A stretch of DNA of 64,000 nt. It comes from Sphingobacterium lactis (GTDB lineage Bacteria; Bacteroidota; Bacteroidia; Sphingobacteriales; Sphingobacteriaceae). Position 1 is the stretch's first letter. Every line of letters starts with the position of its first letter. Below are positions 38,533 through 48,162 of this stretch, in pieces. Made by a program: the position numbers and the translations under genes. The notes under the pieces were generated by a model. That model saw nothing but the letters and a program-made list of their open reading frames with translations. It searched no databases and was not told where the DNA came from. The DNA is taken from positions 3,162,001 through 3,226,000 of the forward strand of contig NZ_CP049246.1 of assembly GCF_011046555.1 (NCBI RefSeq). The letters run 5' to 3'.

Positions 38533-38707
38533 TTTTTATAATTGTTGGTGTTCATATTTCTATAATTGGTTTTGGGTCTTGGAGAATTTCCAAATATTAC
38601 TAAAAACAGATTACCCGCAACACTTCCACATGCTAACATCCGATATCTGCATCATAGCACCTTGCTCCGTCATAAGTGAAGATATTGACAGAACTACCGA
38701 TTCTTTT

Positions 38708-39226
38708 CTAAAACCATGATTCTTCAATAAATTTAAGTCTTCCTTTCTTCTCCAGGTAGTACCTGTACAAAAAGGGTTCGTAAAATATCGAGTATGCTGA
38801 ATCTTGTACCCCAAAGTCAATAGTTTGCTTCATATTCTTTTCGTTGAACAAACCGATCTCGTCAAATACAAATAATAATCGTTCCTTATTTCTGATAAAT
38901 CCCTTTCTTTTAATATTATTAGTTTCTTCTAAAAAGAAACCCAAATATTCGCTATACATGGTTGAAAAATCAAAAAAAACACTATCGTGTAAATTTCTAA
39001 CGTACAATATATTAATACCAGATTTGTCTACTACAGCACTAAAACTGTAATCACTATCCAGTTGGCTCAAAACCTGGTTTAAAGCAAGGCTATCGGGATA
39101 TGACAACTCGGGTAGTTGAAGTTTTAATTCTGCCTTCCTTTCAGTAGCTTGATTACTATCTCTGTTTGATAGGCAACTCGATATGATACAAGGTAGGAAA
39201 CATAAAATAATAATTTTAAAATTCAT
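38708..39226 (-). CDS. Hypothetical lipoprotein
   Basis: 172 residues from the ATG at 39226, which places a lipoprotein signal (IIILCFLPCIISSC) right at the start; eight upstream codons are probably not translated. The mature part is soluble, begins LSNRDSNQATERKAELK and has no known domain. AT-rich like its neighbours. Confidence 0.6.
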   Translation of the reverse strand: MNFKIIILCFLPCIISSCLSNRDSNQATERKAELKLQLPELSYPDSLALNQVLSQLDSDYSFSAVVDKSGINILYVRNLHDSVFFDFSTMYSEYLGFFLEETNNIKRKGFIRNKERLLFVFDEIGLFNEKNMKQTIDFGVQDSAYSIFYEPFLYRYYLEKKGRLKFIEESWF

Positions 39227-39311
39227 TGTAATGGCTTTTGATCGCAGCAAGATAGATTCTAAAATACCTAATTCGATAAAGTTTGGCTGATTAAAGTAGA
39301 CCCATAAGCAG

Positions 39312-39584
39312 TTATTTGAAAGATTTTATTTGTTGGATAATAAGCAGAATCAAGCCAATCAATAAGGACAACAGTACTATAAATCCTACAGAATAAAAAG
39401 CCCAGGATGTATCCCAGATCTTCTCCCTAGTCAAAAAATAGAGCAGCAAATAATAATATGACAATAGAAATGAATATAAAAGAAAAGTGGTAGTATATGT
39501 CATACGTAATCTTCGCTTTACCACTACGAATAGTATAAAGCCGATTAGAGCCGGTATCAAATATGTTGCTATATTATACGACAT
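39312..39584 (-). CDS. Small hypothetical membrane protein
   Basis: 90 residues, mostly hydrophobic, with three likely membrane segments (about 6-24, 33-51 and 63-84). No recognised family. The sequence around its fifth-to-thirtieth codons shares a short 20-bp stretch (TACGTAaTCTTCGCTTTACC on the plus strand) with the intergenic DNA near 39652. Confidence 0.5.
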   Translation of the reverse strand: MSYNIATYLIPALIGFILFVVVKRRLRMTYTTTFLLYSFLLSYYYLLLYFLTREKIWDTSWAFYSVGFIVLLSLLIGLILLIIQQIKSFK

Positions 39585-39692
39585 GAAATGAATAGTTTAA
39601 AATTATTTTACATGATTTGTTAAAGCCCCCCAAATTAACCTAAGTGTTATACGTATTCTTCGCTTTACCAAAAAAAAAACGAATATTTCTAT

Positions 39693-40274
39693 CTACTTCC
39701 ATTCATTACTAAAAACAGATATCATTTCACGATTCAAATAGATTAACGATTTATTATCAAATCTGTAAAATAAAGAATAAGGATCACTATGAGTAGGAAA
39801 ATTGATCAGTCCCTGTTTCTTAGCCAATCTCATTCTATTCCTTTCAATTCGTTTAGAATAGTCCTTAAAATCAATAACTTTTATATACGCATTTGTACTT
39901 TCTAGAAATTCTTCTGAGTCACCCAAAAAACCAAAGGTTTTTCCCTTGACCATTGATACACCAATCACAATGTTCCTATATAAAAATATATTTTCACAAA
40001 ATTCGAATTGATCCATAAGGGCTATTTTGAATTGTTTTTTTACCCCATTATAGTTTAAAACTATATAATCCTTATTATCTTCTTTTTTGAATCGTTGTAT
40101 TTCCTGAAGAACGAGGTTTGACATCAAACTTTCCTTGAATACATATTTTTTTAAACTAACATCACTTTCTTGGGCATTTGCCTTTGATAAAATGAAGCAT
40201 CCGCTGAAAAATAGTAATATCGAAAAAAGAATACCTCCTATTAATTTTAACTTAATGCATTTTATTGCCATCAT
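39693..40274 (-). CDS. Hypothetical secreted or lipid-anchored protein
   Basis: 193 residues (or 192 from the second ATG). A hydrophobic N-terminus with FFSGC (Cys26) then ILSKANAQES could be read either as a lipobox or as a signal peptide cleaved after NA. The mature part has alternating strands and a basic helix (SKRIERNRMRLAKKQ). No known family. Confidence 0.55.
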   Translation of the reverse strand: MMAIKCIKLKLIGGILFSILLFFSGCFILSKANAQESDVSLKKYVFKESLMSNLVLQEIQRFKKEDNKDYIVLNYNGVKKQFKIALMDQFEFCENIFLYRNIVIGVSMVKGKTFGFLGDSEEFLESTNAYIKVIDFKDYSKRIERNRMRLAKKQGLINFPTHSDPYSLFYRFDNKSLIYLNREMISVFSNEWK

Positions 40275-40596
40275 ACCCTAGGAATTTTTATGTTCGAACT
40301 TGATTTACTTTAAAAATAGCAAAGGAAAAACAAATCTTTCAACAGCTTTTAAAAATGCAACAATTCATGATTCAGCAATTTCATTTTTGCTATTTCGGTT
40401 GCTTCCAAAAACACTCTCAAATCAACCGTTGTTTTGACTACAATATAAAATTTTATTGCTAAACTTTCCAGCCCTGATTTATCTCAATGATCAACGTTTC
40501 TTTATTCCGTTTTTCGACAATTTATGGATTGTTTGCCATATAGATACTCCGATAAAGATGGGGCGATGCTGTTTAAGTAGAGCTTTAATGTTACTC
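40275..40596. other. Gene-free AT-rich gap
   Basis: About 320 bp without a supported frame, terminator, repeat or RNA that I can see. It separates two leftward small genes. Confidence 0.4.
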
Positions 40597-40935
40597 CTAA
40601 TACGATGATATGTCGGAATAATCATTCCAGCCCAAATGTGAAAAAACAGATTCTACTGTACCGATTTTTGAAAATACCTGGTTAAGTATTCCATCACTTA
40701 ATAGTTTCTTGATTACATTAGATATACTCTCCTGAGACAAATCATTCAGAATGAGCATATCTGTCGACCAAAAATATATTCCACTGTCACTTTCCATAAT
40801 ATCCTTGATATTTTGCAAGGTAAAAAGTGTTCCAAAATAAACTTCACCGTTCTCTAAAACAATATTTATATCAACGTTATCATTATAGATATCTCGCACT
40901 TGATATGGTACTGGAAACATTATTTTAAATTGCAT
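40597..40935 (-). CDS. Hypothetical protein
   Basis: 112 residues, acidic, soluble, no signal peptide. The pattern of strands (IMFPVPYQVRDIYNDNVDI, GEVYFGTLFTLQNI) then a helix (SQESISNVIKKLLSDG) recalls small immunity-type proteins, but I cannot name a family. Standalone on the minus strand just before the tmRNA remnant. Confidence 0.5.
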   Translation of the reverse strand: MQFKIMFPVPYQVRDIYNDNVDINIVLENGEVYFGTLFTLQNIKDIMESDSGIYFWSTDMLILNDLSQESISNVIKKLLSDGILNQVFSKIGTVESVFSHLGWNDYSDISSY

Positions 40936-41082
40936 TTTTACTTTCTTAAACTATTTTCAACCAAATAATCCTAGCCTATTGTTTTACTTAATAGCAAATC
41001 CTACTATTTATTCAATACCAATACTTCTTTTCTTAAAATAAAGAATAATGTTTCAACCGATTAGGCTTATTAATAATACAAA

Positions 41083-41380
41083 ACTGAACTTTCAACTTTA
41101 TTATTGAAGCAACCTCGTCTTAATTGCCTAAGTTACAATTAAAACAGCTATTTGTCCCGTTAGATCCTGTCCTTAGGTCTAACACCCGGGGCATCGAACA
41201 ATAGAATTGATCCTTGCGAGATTACTAAGTAAGGACGAGACACAGTAACTACGGAGAACGGTATAGGTTAGCGAATCCCCTTTCCTCTCCCGACAATTAA
41301 AGAAAAGCTAAGCATGTAGAAAGTGAAAATTCATACTATGTTTGATCGAGGTTTGGACACCATCAGTAAACACAAGGTAA
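41083..41380 (+). pseudogene. Decayed partial copy of tmRNA (ssrA remnant)
   Basis: Aligns with ssrA from about nt 73 to its 3' end and a little beyond. The pseudoknot core 41145-41350 matches 23699-23902 at roughly nine bases in ten. The tag region is scrambled: the codons corresponding to GEENYALAA now give a different short frame with an early stop. The 3' tRNA-like end no longer has the T-arm or acceptor strand, and the 5' acceptor half is absent. It therefore cannot act as tmRNA. With ssrA it brackets 17 kb of accessory DNA. Confidence 0.85.
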
Positions 41381-41422
41381 CGAACTGCTTTTCAGCCTAT
41401 TAAAGAATAAAAACACAAAATA

Positions 41423-41450
41423 CACCACCTTTTAGATGGTGCATTTTTTT
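41423..41450 (+). terminator. Terminator after the tmRNA remnant
   Basis: CACCACCT / AGATGGTG stem with one mismatch and TTT loop, followed by CA and seven T. In position it corresponds to the terminator after the real ssrA, though the stem sequence differs. Confidence 0.7.
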
Positions 41451-41571
41451 GTGATATATTTATTATTTTTGGCAAGTACACTGACTACTTATATAATTAA
41501 ATTTCAGCTGACAAATTACCTGATTTAAATATCAATTATTTCAATAAATAATATTTTCAACATATTATGAG

Positions 41572-41641
41572 AAATGGATGAAATGCTCCATTTATTTCAT
41601 ATCTTCGTTTAATTTATCAATGGAGACATTTATCCATTGAT
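41572..41641. promoter_or_regulatory. Two tandem inverted repeats upstream of sspB, candidate operators
   Basis: Site 1 (41572-41593) is AAATGGA-N8-TCCATTT; site 2 (41616-41641) is ATCAATGGA-N8-TCCATTGAT. Both share the core ATGGA-N8-TCCAT with identical spacing, and their centres are 46 bp apart. Site 2 ends 26 bases before the sspB ATG. This is the layout of paired binding sites for a dimeric regulator. No separate HTH gene lies nearby. Confidence 0.6.
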
Positions 41642-41667
41642 AATTAATCTACTATTTTATAAAAAAA

Positions 41668-42531
41668 ATGAGCTTACGATTTTCAGGACATGATACTTTT
41701 CATTGCAAGCAGCAGTGGTTATTGAAAGGAATTAGACTAATCGAAGAAGAAGGAAATACAGCTTTTAATAATACTTCAGATGCAATTAAAACCTTAGGAG
41801 TAGGTAAAAATATGGTTTCTTCTGTTAAATATTGGCTTGAGTCATTTAATATCACTAACAATCATAAAATATCGCAAATAGGAAAATTACTTTTAAGTCA
41901 AAATGGTTTTGACCCGTATCTAGAAGATGAAGGCACACTTTGGCTTTTACAATTTCATTTATGCCATTCTAAATATGCTAGTATTTTCAATCTTATTTTC
42001 TGCAAATACTTCAACGACAAAGTGAATTACGATTTTACAGAAGAAAAAATTTTAAACTTCTTGAAAAGGCACCTAGAAGACAACAATATTAAAGCAATGA
42101 GTTCCAATACGTTATCTAATGACTTTAAAGTTTTCACAAGATCGTATGTGTCGTCTGTTAGAGAAAGTAAAACATTAGAAGACGATTTCAATTCTCCGCT
42201 TTTAGAGCTAAATCTAATTGAGAAATCGGATAATAATACATTTAAAATAAACAAAACAAACAGGATTATTCCTCCTAATATTTTTGCGTATTCAGTATTA
42301 CTGATATGTGAAAGTGAAAACTCTAGGAGTTTAAGTTTTAGATTAATACAGGAAACCATAGGAAATTATTTCTGCTTGAGTAATGATAGTCTAGAAGAAC
42401 ACATCCATCAACTGAATTTCATTTCCCCGCTATTTGTTTATAACGAAGATGCTGGAACAGCTAATATTCAGATTAAGGATTATGATGAAAATGATAAAGT
42501 AAACTTATTAAGAAGACATTATGAAAACTAG
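41668..42531 (+). CDS. sspB: DUF4007 protein, SspB-like phosphorothioation component
   Basis: 287 residues. Opens with the DUF4007 signature FSGHDTFHCKQQWLLKG and continues with the family's winged-helix-like pattern (LGVGKNMVSSVKYWLESFNI) and the segment EDEGTLWLLQFHLCHSK. In the single-strand DNA phosphorothioation system SspABCD, the DUF4007 protein SspB is the DNA nickase that opens the backbone for sulfur insertion. The context here (P-loop ATPase and PP-loop enzyme next in line) is the same. It overlaps the next gene by 11 bases. Assignment rests on family and gene order, not on activity. Confidence 0.75.
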   Translation: MSLRFSGHDTFHCKQQWLLKGIRLIEEEGNTAFNNTSDAIKTLGVGKNMVSSVKYWLESFNITNNHKISQIGKLLLSQNGFDPYLEDEGTLWLLQFHLCHSKYASIFNLIFCKYFNDKVNYDFTEEKILNFLKRHLEDNNIKAMSSNTLSNDFKVFTRSYVSSVRESKTLEDDFNSPLLELNLIEKSDNNTFKINKTNRIIPPNIFAYSVLLICESENSRSLSFRLIQETIGNYFCLSNDSLEEHIHQLNFISPLFVYNEDAGTANIQIKDYDENDKVNLLRRHYEN

Positions 42532-45500
42532 CAATATATCTACAAACATTTTAAGAGACGAAGATAAAGAACTCAACTATATCGTTACCAAGAATGCTGT
42601 GGAGATTTTTAATAGCATTTTTCATTCTAAAAATAAATCTTCAAAATCATTTACAATCATTGGAAATTATGGCACTGGTAAATCTACTTTCCTTTGGGCA
42701 ACCGAAAAAAATCTTCGTGCTGAAAAGCCCTTTTTCTCTCCGGATATTGAAAATAAAAATGGCTATGATTTCGTAAAATTAATTGGCGAAAACACTCCTA
42801 TTAGTAAAAGCTTTTCTAAGCTACTTGATACTGAAAATACGCATCAGTCCATCATTGATGCTTTGGAAGAAATATATGCTAAATCTCAAAAAAAGAACAA
42901 AAATTTAGTTTTAATCATTGATGAATTCGGCAAATTTCTTGAATATATAAATAAAACAGGAAATTCAGAAGACTTGTATCTTATTCAATTAATTGCTGAA
43001 TGGGCTAATGATGAAGCAAAGAAAATCAATTTCATAATTACATTACACCAAGATTTTTCTGAGTATAGCACCAACTTAAGTAACCTTGAAAAAAGAGAAT
43101 GGGAGAAAGTAAAAGGAAGATTCAAAGAACTTTTATTTAACGAACCTATTGAACAACTTATTTATTTTGCTAGTAAAACATTAGGTGAGTTAAATTTTAA
43201 AAAGCTTAGCACTAAAAATCATTCAGATTTAAGTTCTTTATTAAAAACAACAAAATTATTTTCAGTTAATAACGACATCTTTGATGATTTAGTTGATTCC
43301 ATATATCCTTTAGATTGGCTATCCATCAACGTTTTAGTTAATAGTTTACAACGCTATGGTCAAAACGAAAGATCCTTATTCTCTTTCTTGTCTGATTTAG
43401 AGGGCAATGGTTTAATAGCTGAAAAAAATTATTCCGTTGACCAGGTTTTCGATTATATCGTAAAAAATCTCTCAAGCGAAATCAACAACTACAAAAACCC
43501 ACATCGTGTCCAATGGCAAATTACTTTTAGGGCATTTGATCGTGCCGAATTAATTTTCGATGATAAAGAAAAGTATACAATAGCTTCAAAAGTCATCAAA
43601 TGTATCTGTTTACTAACTATTTTTGGAAAACCAGATTCTGTTCTAGATGAAAAACTTTTAAGTCAATATCTAAGTCTAACCTACCATTACTCAATTAAAG
43701 ACATTAGTAATGTAATTGAACAGTTATCGAGTGCAGGTATTATTCGTTTTTACAGGCACAGCCAGAAATTAAATTTTCTAGAAGGAACCGATTTAGATAT
43801 TGATCAAGAATTAGCTAATGTTTCTAAGGAAATCAATTTAGATTTTAGTATTGAGGAAGAAGTTAATAAATTGATAAAATTCCCTATCCTCTCTGCAAAA
43901 AGGTATTCTTACGAAAAAGGAACCCCTAGATATTTCGAGTTTAGAATCCTAAACGAGATAAATGACATTAGAACAGCTACAAGCTCTATCGATGGATATA
44001 TTAATTTGATCTTTGATGAAAAAATAAACGCCCAAAAAACCAAGCTCGTTTCCAAAAATACTGGAGCTAACTTATTTGTTCTTTATAAGAATACACACAA
44101 TATTCATCAAACGATATTCAACATTCATAAATTAAAACACATATTTGAGACAAGAAAAGATGATGAAGTGGCTAAGAAAATTATCGACAATGAAATTAAG
44201 TATTATGAAAGGCAATTAGAACATTATATTCTGCATGATTTATTTATTGAGAACAATGAAAATCAGTGGATTTTCAATGGGGAGGAAATAGAAATTTGTT
44301 CTAAAAAGCAGTTAAATGTGCAGTTATCTCATGTATGCGAAATTATATATAAAAACGAACCTACTTATAAAAATGAGTTGGTAAATAGAGAATTTATTAG
44401 CTCTCAAATTTCCACTGCTCGGAAAAGATTATTTACACAGCTTTTACACCACAATTCAGAAGCCAGTCTAGGTTTTGAAAATGACAAATTTCCGCCAGAA
44501 AAAGCAATTTATATTTCCCTATTTGAGGATAAGGGAATACATCGATACAATGAAAAATTAGGATATTATGAATTTGGAGCCCCTAAAGAAGCAACTTGGC
44601 TACCATTATGGAATGAATGTGAGGAATTTTTAAATAGCTCTGTTTCTTCAAAAAGAAAACTCTCAGAATTATATACGATCTTAGGAGAAGCTCCATATAA
44701 ACTTAAGAAAGGGTTTTTAGATCTTTGGGTGTTAGCATATTTAATCATAAAAAAGGAAGATTATGCATTATTCCATGAAGTAAATGGCTTCATTCCTTAT
44801 ATTGATGAAGATGTTTTGGATTTAATCTATAAAAATCCAAATCATTATTCAATAAAAAGCTACAGAATCGAAGGTTTAAAACTCAATCTTTTAGAGAGTT
44901 ACAAAGAGCTTGTTCAAGTAAATAACGAACCTTTAGGATTAAAATCCTCTTTCTTGACAGTTTATGGAAACTTCTTACGTTTTTATAATTCGCTAAATGA
45001 ATATAGCAAAAAAACGAAATCTATTAGTGGTAAATCAATAAACTTTAGAGAGGCAATTCAAACTGCTAAGGATCCTGAAGATGCTTTATTCATCTTGTTT
45101 CCAAATGCATTAGGATTCAATAATATTGACATAAAACAAAACGAAGACGATTTTAATACTTACATATTTCACATCCAAGATGCTATTAGAGAAATCAGAA
45201 CAGCTTACGATCAACTTTTAATTCGCATTGAAGACCAAATCTTAAATAGTCTTGAATGTGAGAACACAGAATTTAAATTATACAAATTAGAAATAGTCGA
45301 GAGATTACATTCTATTAAACCGGAACTATTAGCTAAAGAAAATGCTATCTTTTATAGAAGATTAATATCCCCTATTGATGACAGGGATTCTTGGTTAAAA
45401 TCTGTTGCAGATATTGCATTGGGAAGACCCATCGATAAAATGCTAGATAGTGAAGAAATTATCCTTATGAATAATGTCTCAACATATTCCAGGAAACTAT

Positions 45501-45736
45501 TTGAAGTTTCCGAACTCCATGAATTCAAATCCGATTTAAATCGAAAAATGGTTTCATTAACTTATCTTGACATCAATGGTGAGCAGAAAGAAAATAAGAT
45601 CATTTTAGATGACACATTGGATAATGAAATATTTAAACCCAAAAATGAGGTGTTAAATATCATTACTAAATTAGAAGGAAAACAACGCAAACAATTGTTA
45701 TTTCAATTGCTTAATGAAGAATTAATAAACAATTAG
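42521..45736 (+). CDS. sspC: P-loop ATPase, SspC-like phosphorothioation component
   Basis: 1071 residues. Walker A GNYGTGKST at 48-56 and Walker B LVLIIDEF at 129-136 near the N-terminus mark an AAA-type ATPase; the next segment FGKFLEYI and WANDEAKKINFIITLHQD are typical of this defence-ATPase family. The remaining 800 residues are helical with a winged-helix-like middle and unknown function. In SspBCD modules the ATPase SspC works with the DUF4007 nickase and the PP-loop enzyme. Start overlaps the sspB 3' end by 11 bases, stop is two bases before sspD, so the three genes are one tight operon. Confidence 0.7.
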   Translation: MKTSNISTNILRDEDKELNYIVTKNAVEIFNSIFHSKNKSSKSFTIIGNYGTGKSTFLWATEKNLRAEKPFFSPDIENKNGYDFVKLIGENTPISKSFSKLLDTENTHQSIIDALEEIYAKSQKKNKNLVLIIDEFGKFLEYINKTGNSEDLYLIQLIAEWANDEAKKINFIITLHQDFSEYSTNLSNLEKREWEKVKGRFKELLFNEPIEQLIYFASKTLGELNFKKLSTKNHSDLSSLLKTTKLFSVNNDIFDDLVDSIYPLDWLSINVLVNSLQRYGQNERSLFSFLSDLEGNGLIAEKNYSVDQVFDYIVKNLSSEINNYKNPHRVQWQITFRAFDRAELIFDDKEKYTIASKVIKCICLLTIFGKPDSVLDEKLLSQYLSLTYHYSIKDISNVIEQLSSAGIIRFYRHSQKLNFLEGTDLDIDQELANVSKEINLDFSIEEEVNKLIKFPILSAKRYSYEKGTPRYFEFRILNEINDIRTATSSIDGYINLIFDEKINAQKTKLVSKNTGANLFVLYKNTHNIHQTIFNIHKLKHIFETRKDDEVAKKIIDNEIKYYERQLEHYILHDLFIENNENQWIFNGEEIEICSKKQLNVQLSHVCEIIYKNEPTYKNELVNREFISSQISTARKRLFTQLLHHNSEASLGFENDKFPPEKAIYISLFEDKGIHRYNEKLGYYEFGAPKEATWLPLWNECEEFLNSSVSSKRKLSELYTILGEAPYKLKKGFLDLWVLAYLIIKKEDYALFHEVNGFIPYIDEDVLDLIYKNPNHYSIKSYRIEGLKLNLLESYKELVQVNNEPLGLKSSFLTVYGNFLRFYNSLNEYSKKTKSISGKSINFREAIQTAKDPEDALFILFPNALGFNNIDIKQNEDDFNTYIFHIQDAIREIRTAYDQLLIRIEDQILNSLECENTEFKLYKLEIVERLHSIKPELLAKENAIFYRRLISPIDDRDSWLKSVADIALGRPIDKMLDSEEIILMNNVSTYSRKLFEVSELHEFKSDLNRKMVSLTYLDINGEQKENKIILDDTLDNEIFKPKNEVLNIITKLEGKQRKQLLFQLLNEELINN

Positions 45737-45738
45737 AG

Positions 45739-46857
45739 ATGTCAGAAGTAAAACATGTTTTAGGAATTTCTGGAGGGAAAGATAGCGCAGCTTTGGCAAT
45801 CTATATGAGCCAAAAACATCCTGAAATTAGCATAGACTATTATACTTGTGATACAGGAAAAGAGCTTACTGAAACCTATGATTTAATCAGTAAGTTAAAT
45901 TCTGTTTTGGGAAAGGACATTAGTCTATATAAATCAATAGATGAACTAAATTCACCAATGAAAAACCCATTTGATCATTTTTTAGCAACGTATGGTGGGT
46001 ATTTGCCTTCGGCTACTGCAAGGTGGTGCACTAACAAGATGAAGTTGGAACCTTTTGAACAACATATTGGCGATGATCCTACAATTTCGTATGTAGGTAT
46101 TAGAGGTGATGAAAATCGTGATGGCTACATTTCAAAACGCGAGAATATCCAAACTATTTTTCCATTTAGAAAAAACATCTGGAGTGAGGATGTAATAAAA
46201 AAATTTCTAAATAACGCTAACATTGATTTTATCAAGAAAGAATATTCAAAATTGAATCCCCAAAATTTAGATTTAATCTTGAACTATGTTGATCAACCAA
46301 TCTCAATGAGATATACACAAAAGCAAAAGCACAATGCCTTATTAGATTCTAACGTAAAGTTATTTAATAAAGTTGTTTTTGAATGGTTGAAAGGAACAGA
46401 TTATCCTGTAGGAAAATTAGAATCTTTTTCTCTAATAGATAATGATGACAATCTTGTTATTGATGATATCTTTCAATTGCTTGAAGATTCTGGTGTTGGA
46501 ATCCCTGCTTATTACAAACCAATTGAATACAGTGTAGAAATTGATGGTGAGATTAAGAAAGGAACCTATTCTCGTAGTCGTTCAGGATGTTTTTTTTGCT
46601 TCTATCAGCAAAAAATTGAATGGGTTTGGTTACTTGAACAACATCCAGAGCTTTTTGAAGAAGCTGTAGCTTACGAAAAGGAAGGCTATACTTGGATGGA
46701 AGAGAAATTGGTAGATTTACGAAAACCAGAGCGTGTAAATATGATTAAAAAAGATCATTACCTCAAAACACATCGTCAAAAGGAAAAAGCAGGATTATCT
46801 TGGCAAGACCAAATTATGCAAGCTGAAGGTGAAGGGTGTGCTAGTTGTTTTATATAA
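45739..46857 (+). CDS. sspD: PP-loop ATP pyrophosphatase (PAPS-reductase-like), SspD/DndC-like
   Basis: 372 residues. PP-loop SGGKDS at 11-16 binds ATP and releases pyrophosphate; the PAPS-reductase-family segment RWCTNKMKLEP carries Cys97. Further cysteines sit in SGCFFCF (284 and 287) and in the tail GCASCFI (367 and 370), suitable for an Fe-S cluster or sulfur relay. DndC and SspD of this family activate DNA for sulfur transfer. It would receive sulfur from the cysteine desulfurase encoded in the convergent operon. Two bases separate it from sspC. Confidence 0.8.
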   Translation: MSEVKHVLGISGGKDSAALAIYMSQKHPEISIDYYTCDTGKELTETYDLISKLNSVLGKDISLYKSIDELNSPMKNPFDHFLATYGGYLPSATARWCTNKMKLEPFEQHIGDDPTISYVGIRGDENRDGYISKRENIQTIFPFRKNIWSEDVIKKFLNNANIDFIKKEYSKLNPQNLDLILNYVDQPISMRYTQKQKHNALLDSNVKLFNKVVFEWLKGTDYPVGKLESFSLIDNDDNLVIDDIFQLLEDSGVGIPAYYKPIEYSVEIDGEIKKGTYSRSRSGCFFCFYQQKIEWVWLLEQHPELFEEAVAYEKEGYTWMEEKLVDLRKPERVNMIKKDHYLKTHRQKEKAGLSWQDQIMQAEGEGCASCFI

Positions 46858-46865
46858 TAATTCAT

Positions 46866-47588
46866 ATGGATAATATAATTCAATCACTAAAAGAATTTAT
46901 TTGGGAAATAGTAGGCTTTTTAGTTCCTGGATTATTTTTAATAATCTTATCTAATTTTTTAATTTCAACAGAAAACCAAATTAAAAACAACTTTCTTTTT
47001 GATTGGGATGCATTTGAACACTCGTTAATAATAATCCAAGGGTACATTTTTGGATATATAATTTATAGTTTAACAAAATACAAAGTGTACATACAAGATA
47101 AAATTATCGATTACTTATTTTATATAGCAAAGTCTAATAAGAATATGATTAATGATTATGTCAATAAAAAAATTATTAAGTTTATTTATCGCTTTTTGTA
47201 TATAAGACATAGTAGTTATTGGCATAAAGATTTTCAGAAATCAGAATTGTATAAAGCTGTATTACAAAAATATAGAAGTGAAATTTCCAATATTGATTCT
47301 ATGAATGTTAATGAAGTACGGAATATATTAATGACAAAAAATGATAAGCAAAGTCAAGTTATATATACATTTATTTTTAGATCATCAATGTTTGATCATA
47401 TATCCACAGTCTTTATATTAATAATAGTAACATTATTTGTTCAAGGAATATTTAATATTAGCTTACTAAAGGTGGGTAAGCCTTATAATTATATATATTT
47501 TATAATGATTATTTTAATTCCCTTATTGGGTAATTCTAAAAGATTTTTTTTTCCTAAAGCAATCAGAGTTCCATTTTCAAATATTTGA
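46866..47588 (+). CDS. Hypothetical membrane protein of the defence island
   Basis: 240 residues from the ATG at 46866; a start seven codons upstream would overlap the sspD stop. Hydrophobic segments at about 14-33 (EIVGFLVPGLFLIILSNFL), 50-66, 176-196 and 204-220 flank a basic, helical soluble region (IYRFLYIRHSSYWHKDFQK). No family recognised. It sits between sspD and an exonuclease gene; the stop overlaps or abuts the latter's start, so they look co-translated. It could anchor a defence step to the membrane, which is speculation. Confidence 0.65.
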   Translation: MDNIIQSLKEFIWEIVGFLVPGLFLIILSNFLISTENQIKNNFLFDWDAFEHSLIIIQGYIFGYIIYSLTKYKVYIQDKIIDYLFYIAKSNKNMINDYVNKKIIKFIYRFLYIRHSSYWHKDFQKSELYKAVLQKYRSEISNIDSMNVNEVRNILMTKNDKQSQVIYTFIFRSSMFDHISTVFILIIVTLFVQGIFNISLLKVGKPYNYIYFIMIILIPLLGNSKRFFFPKAIRVPFSNI

Positions 47589-47593
47589 TTAAT

Positions 47594-48133
47594 ATGATTT
47601 GCTTTATAGACTTCGAGACAACTGGAATAGATGTGTTTAAAGATCGTCCCATTGAAATAGGTGCCATACTTATTAATGAAGATTTAGAAATAACGAACAC
47701 TTTTCATTCATTAATTAATCCAAATTTTAAAAGAAAATTCAAAGCAAGTGCCAAAAAGATTCATGGTATTGAAAATTTTAATTATTTAAATAGGGAACCT
47801 TTGGAAGATGAAGTCTTAAATCTGTTTTTCAATAAAATGGGAACTAACTATAGTTTTTGTAGTTGGAATATATCATTTGACGTCACTTTTTTTAGACGAA
47901 TGTGCCACAGAAACAGGCGAATGAGAGATTTTAATAAAATAAATTACCGTCACTTAGACCTTCAATCTATAATGAAATATTTTAATGATATAAATAATGT
48001 AGTAATTGAAGAGAATTCATTGGACAATAATTTAAATATTTTGAATCTAAAAAGACCTAGTATTCATTCAGCTTTAGAAGATGCAGAATTTTTACTCGAA
48101 ATTTATAAATTTATATATAAAAGATGTTATTAA
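47594..48133 (+). CDS. DEDDh 3'-5' exonuclease (DnaQ-like)
   Basis: 179 residues from the ATG at 47594; a TTG at 47585 is the alternative. Exo I IDFETTG (Asp6, Glu8), exo II NISFDVTFF with the middle Asp, and exo III HSALEDAE with the catalytic His and last Asp: all four acids and the His are present, so it should be active on DNA or RNA 3' ends. Short, stand-alone exonuclease, as in the epsilon subunit family. It ends the sspBCD operon and is convergent with the DGQHR gene. Its presence as the fifth gene of this operon is not part of the described Ssp set. Confidence 0.85.
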   Translation: MICFIDFETTGIDVFKDRPIEIGAILINEDLEITNTFHSLINPNFKRKFKASAKKIHGIENFNYLNREPLEDEVLNLFFNKMGTNYSFCSWNISFDVTFFRRMCHRNRRMRDFNKINYRHLDLQSIMKYFNDINNVVIEENSLDNNLNILNLKRPSIHSALEDAEFLLEIYKFIYKRCY

Positions 48134-48162
48134 TAAGTTCATAACTCTTATTGCCAATTGTA

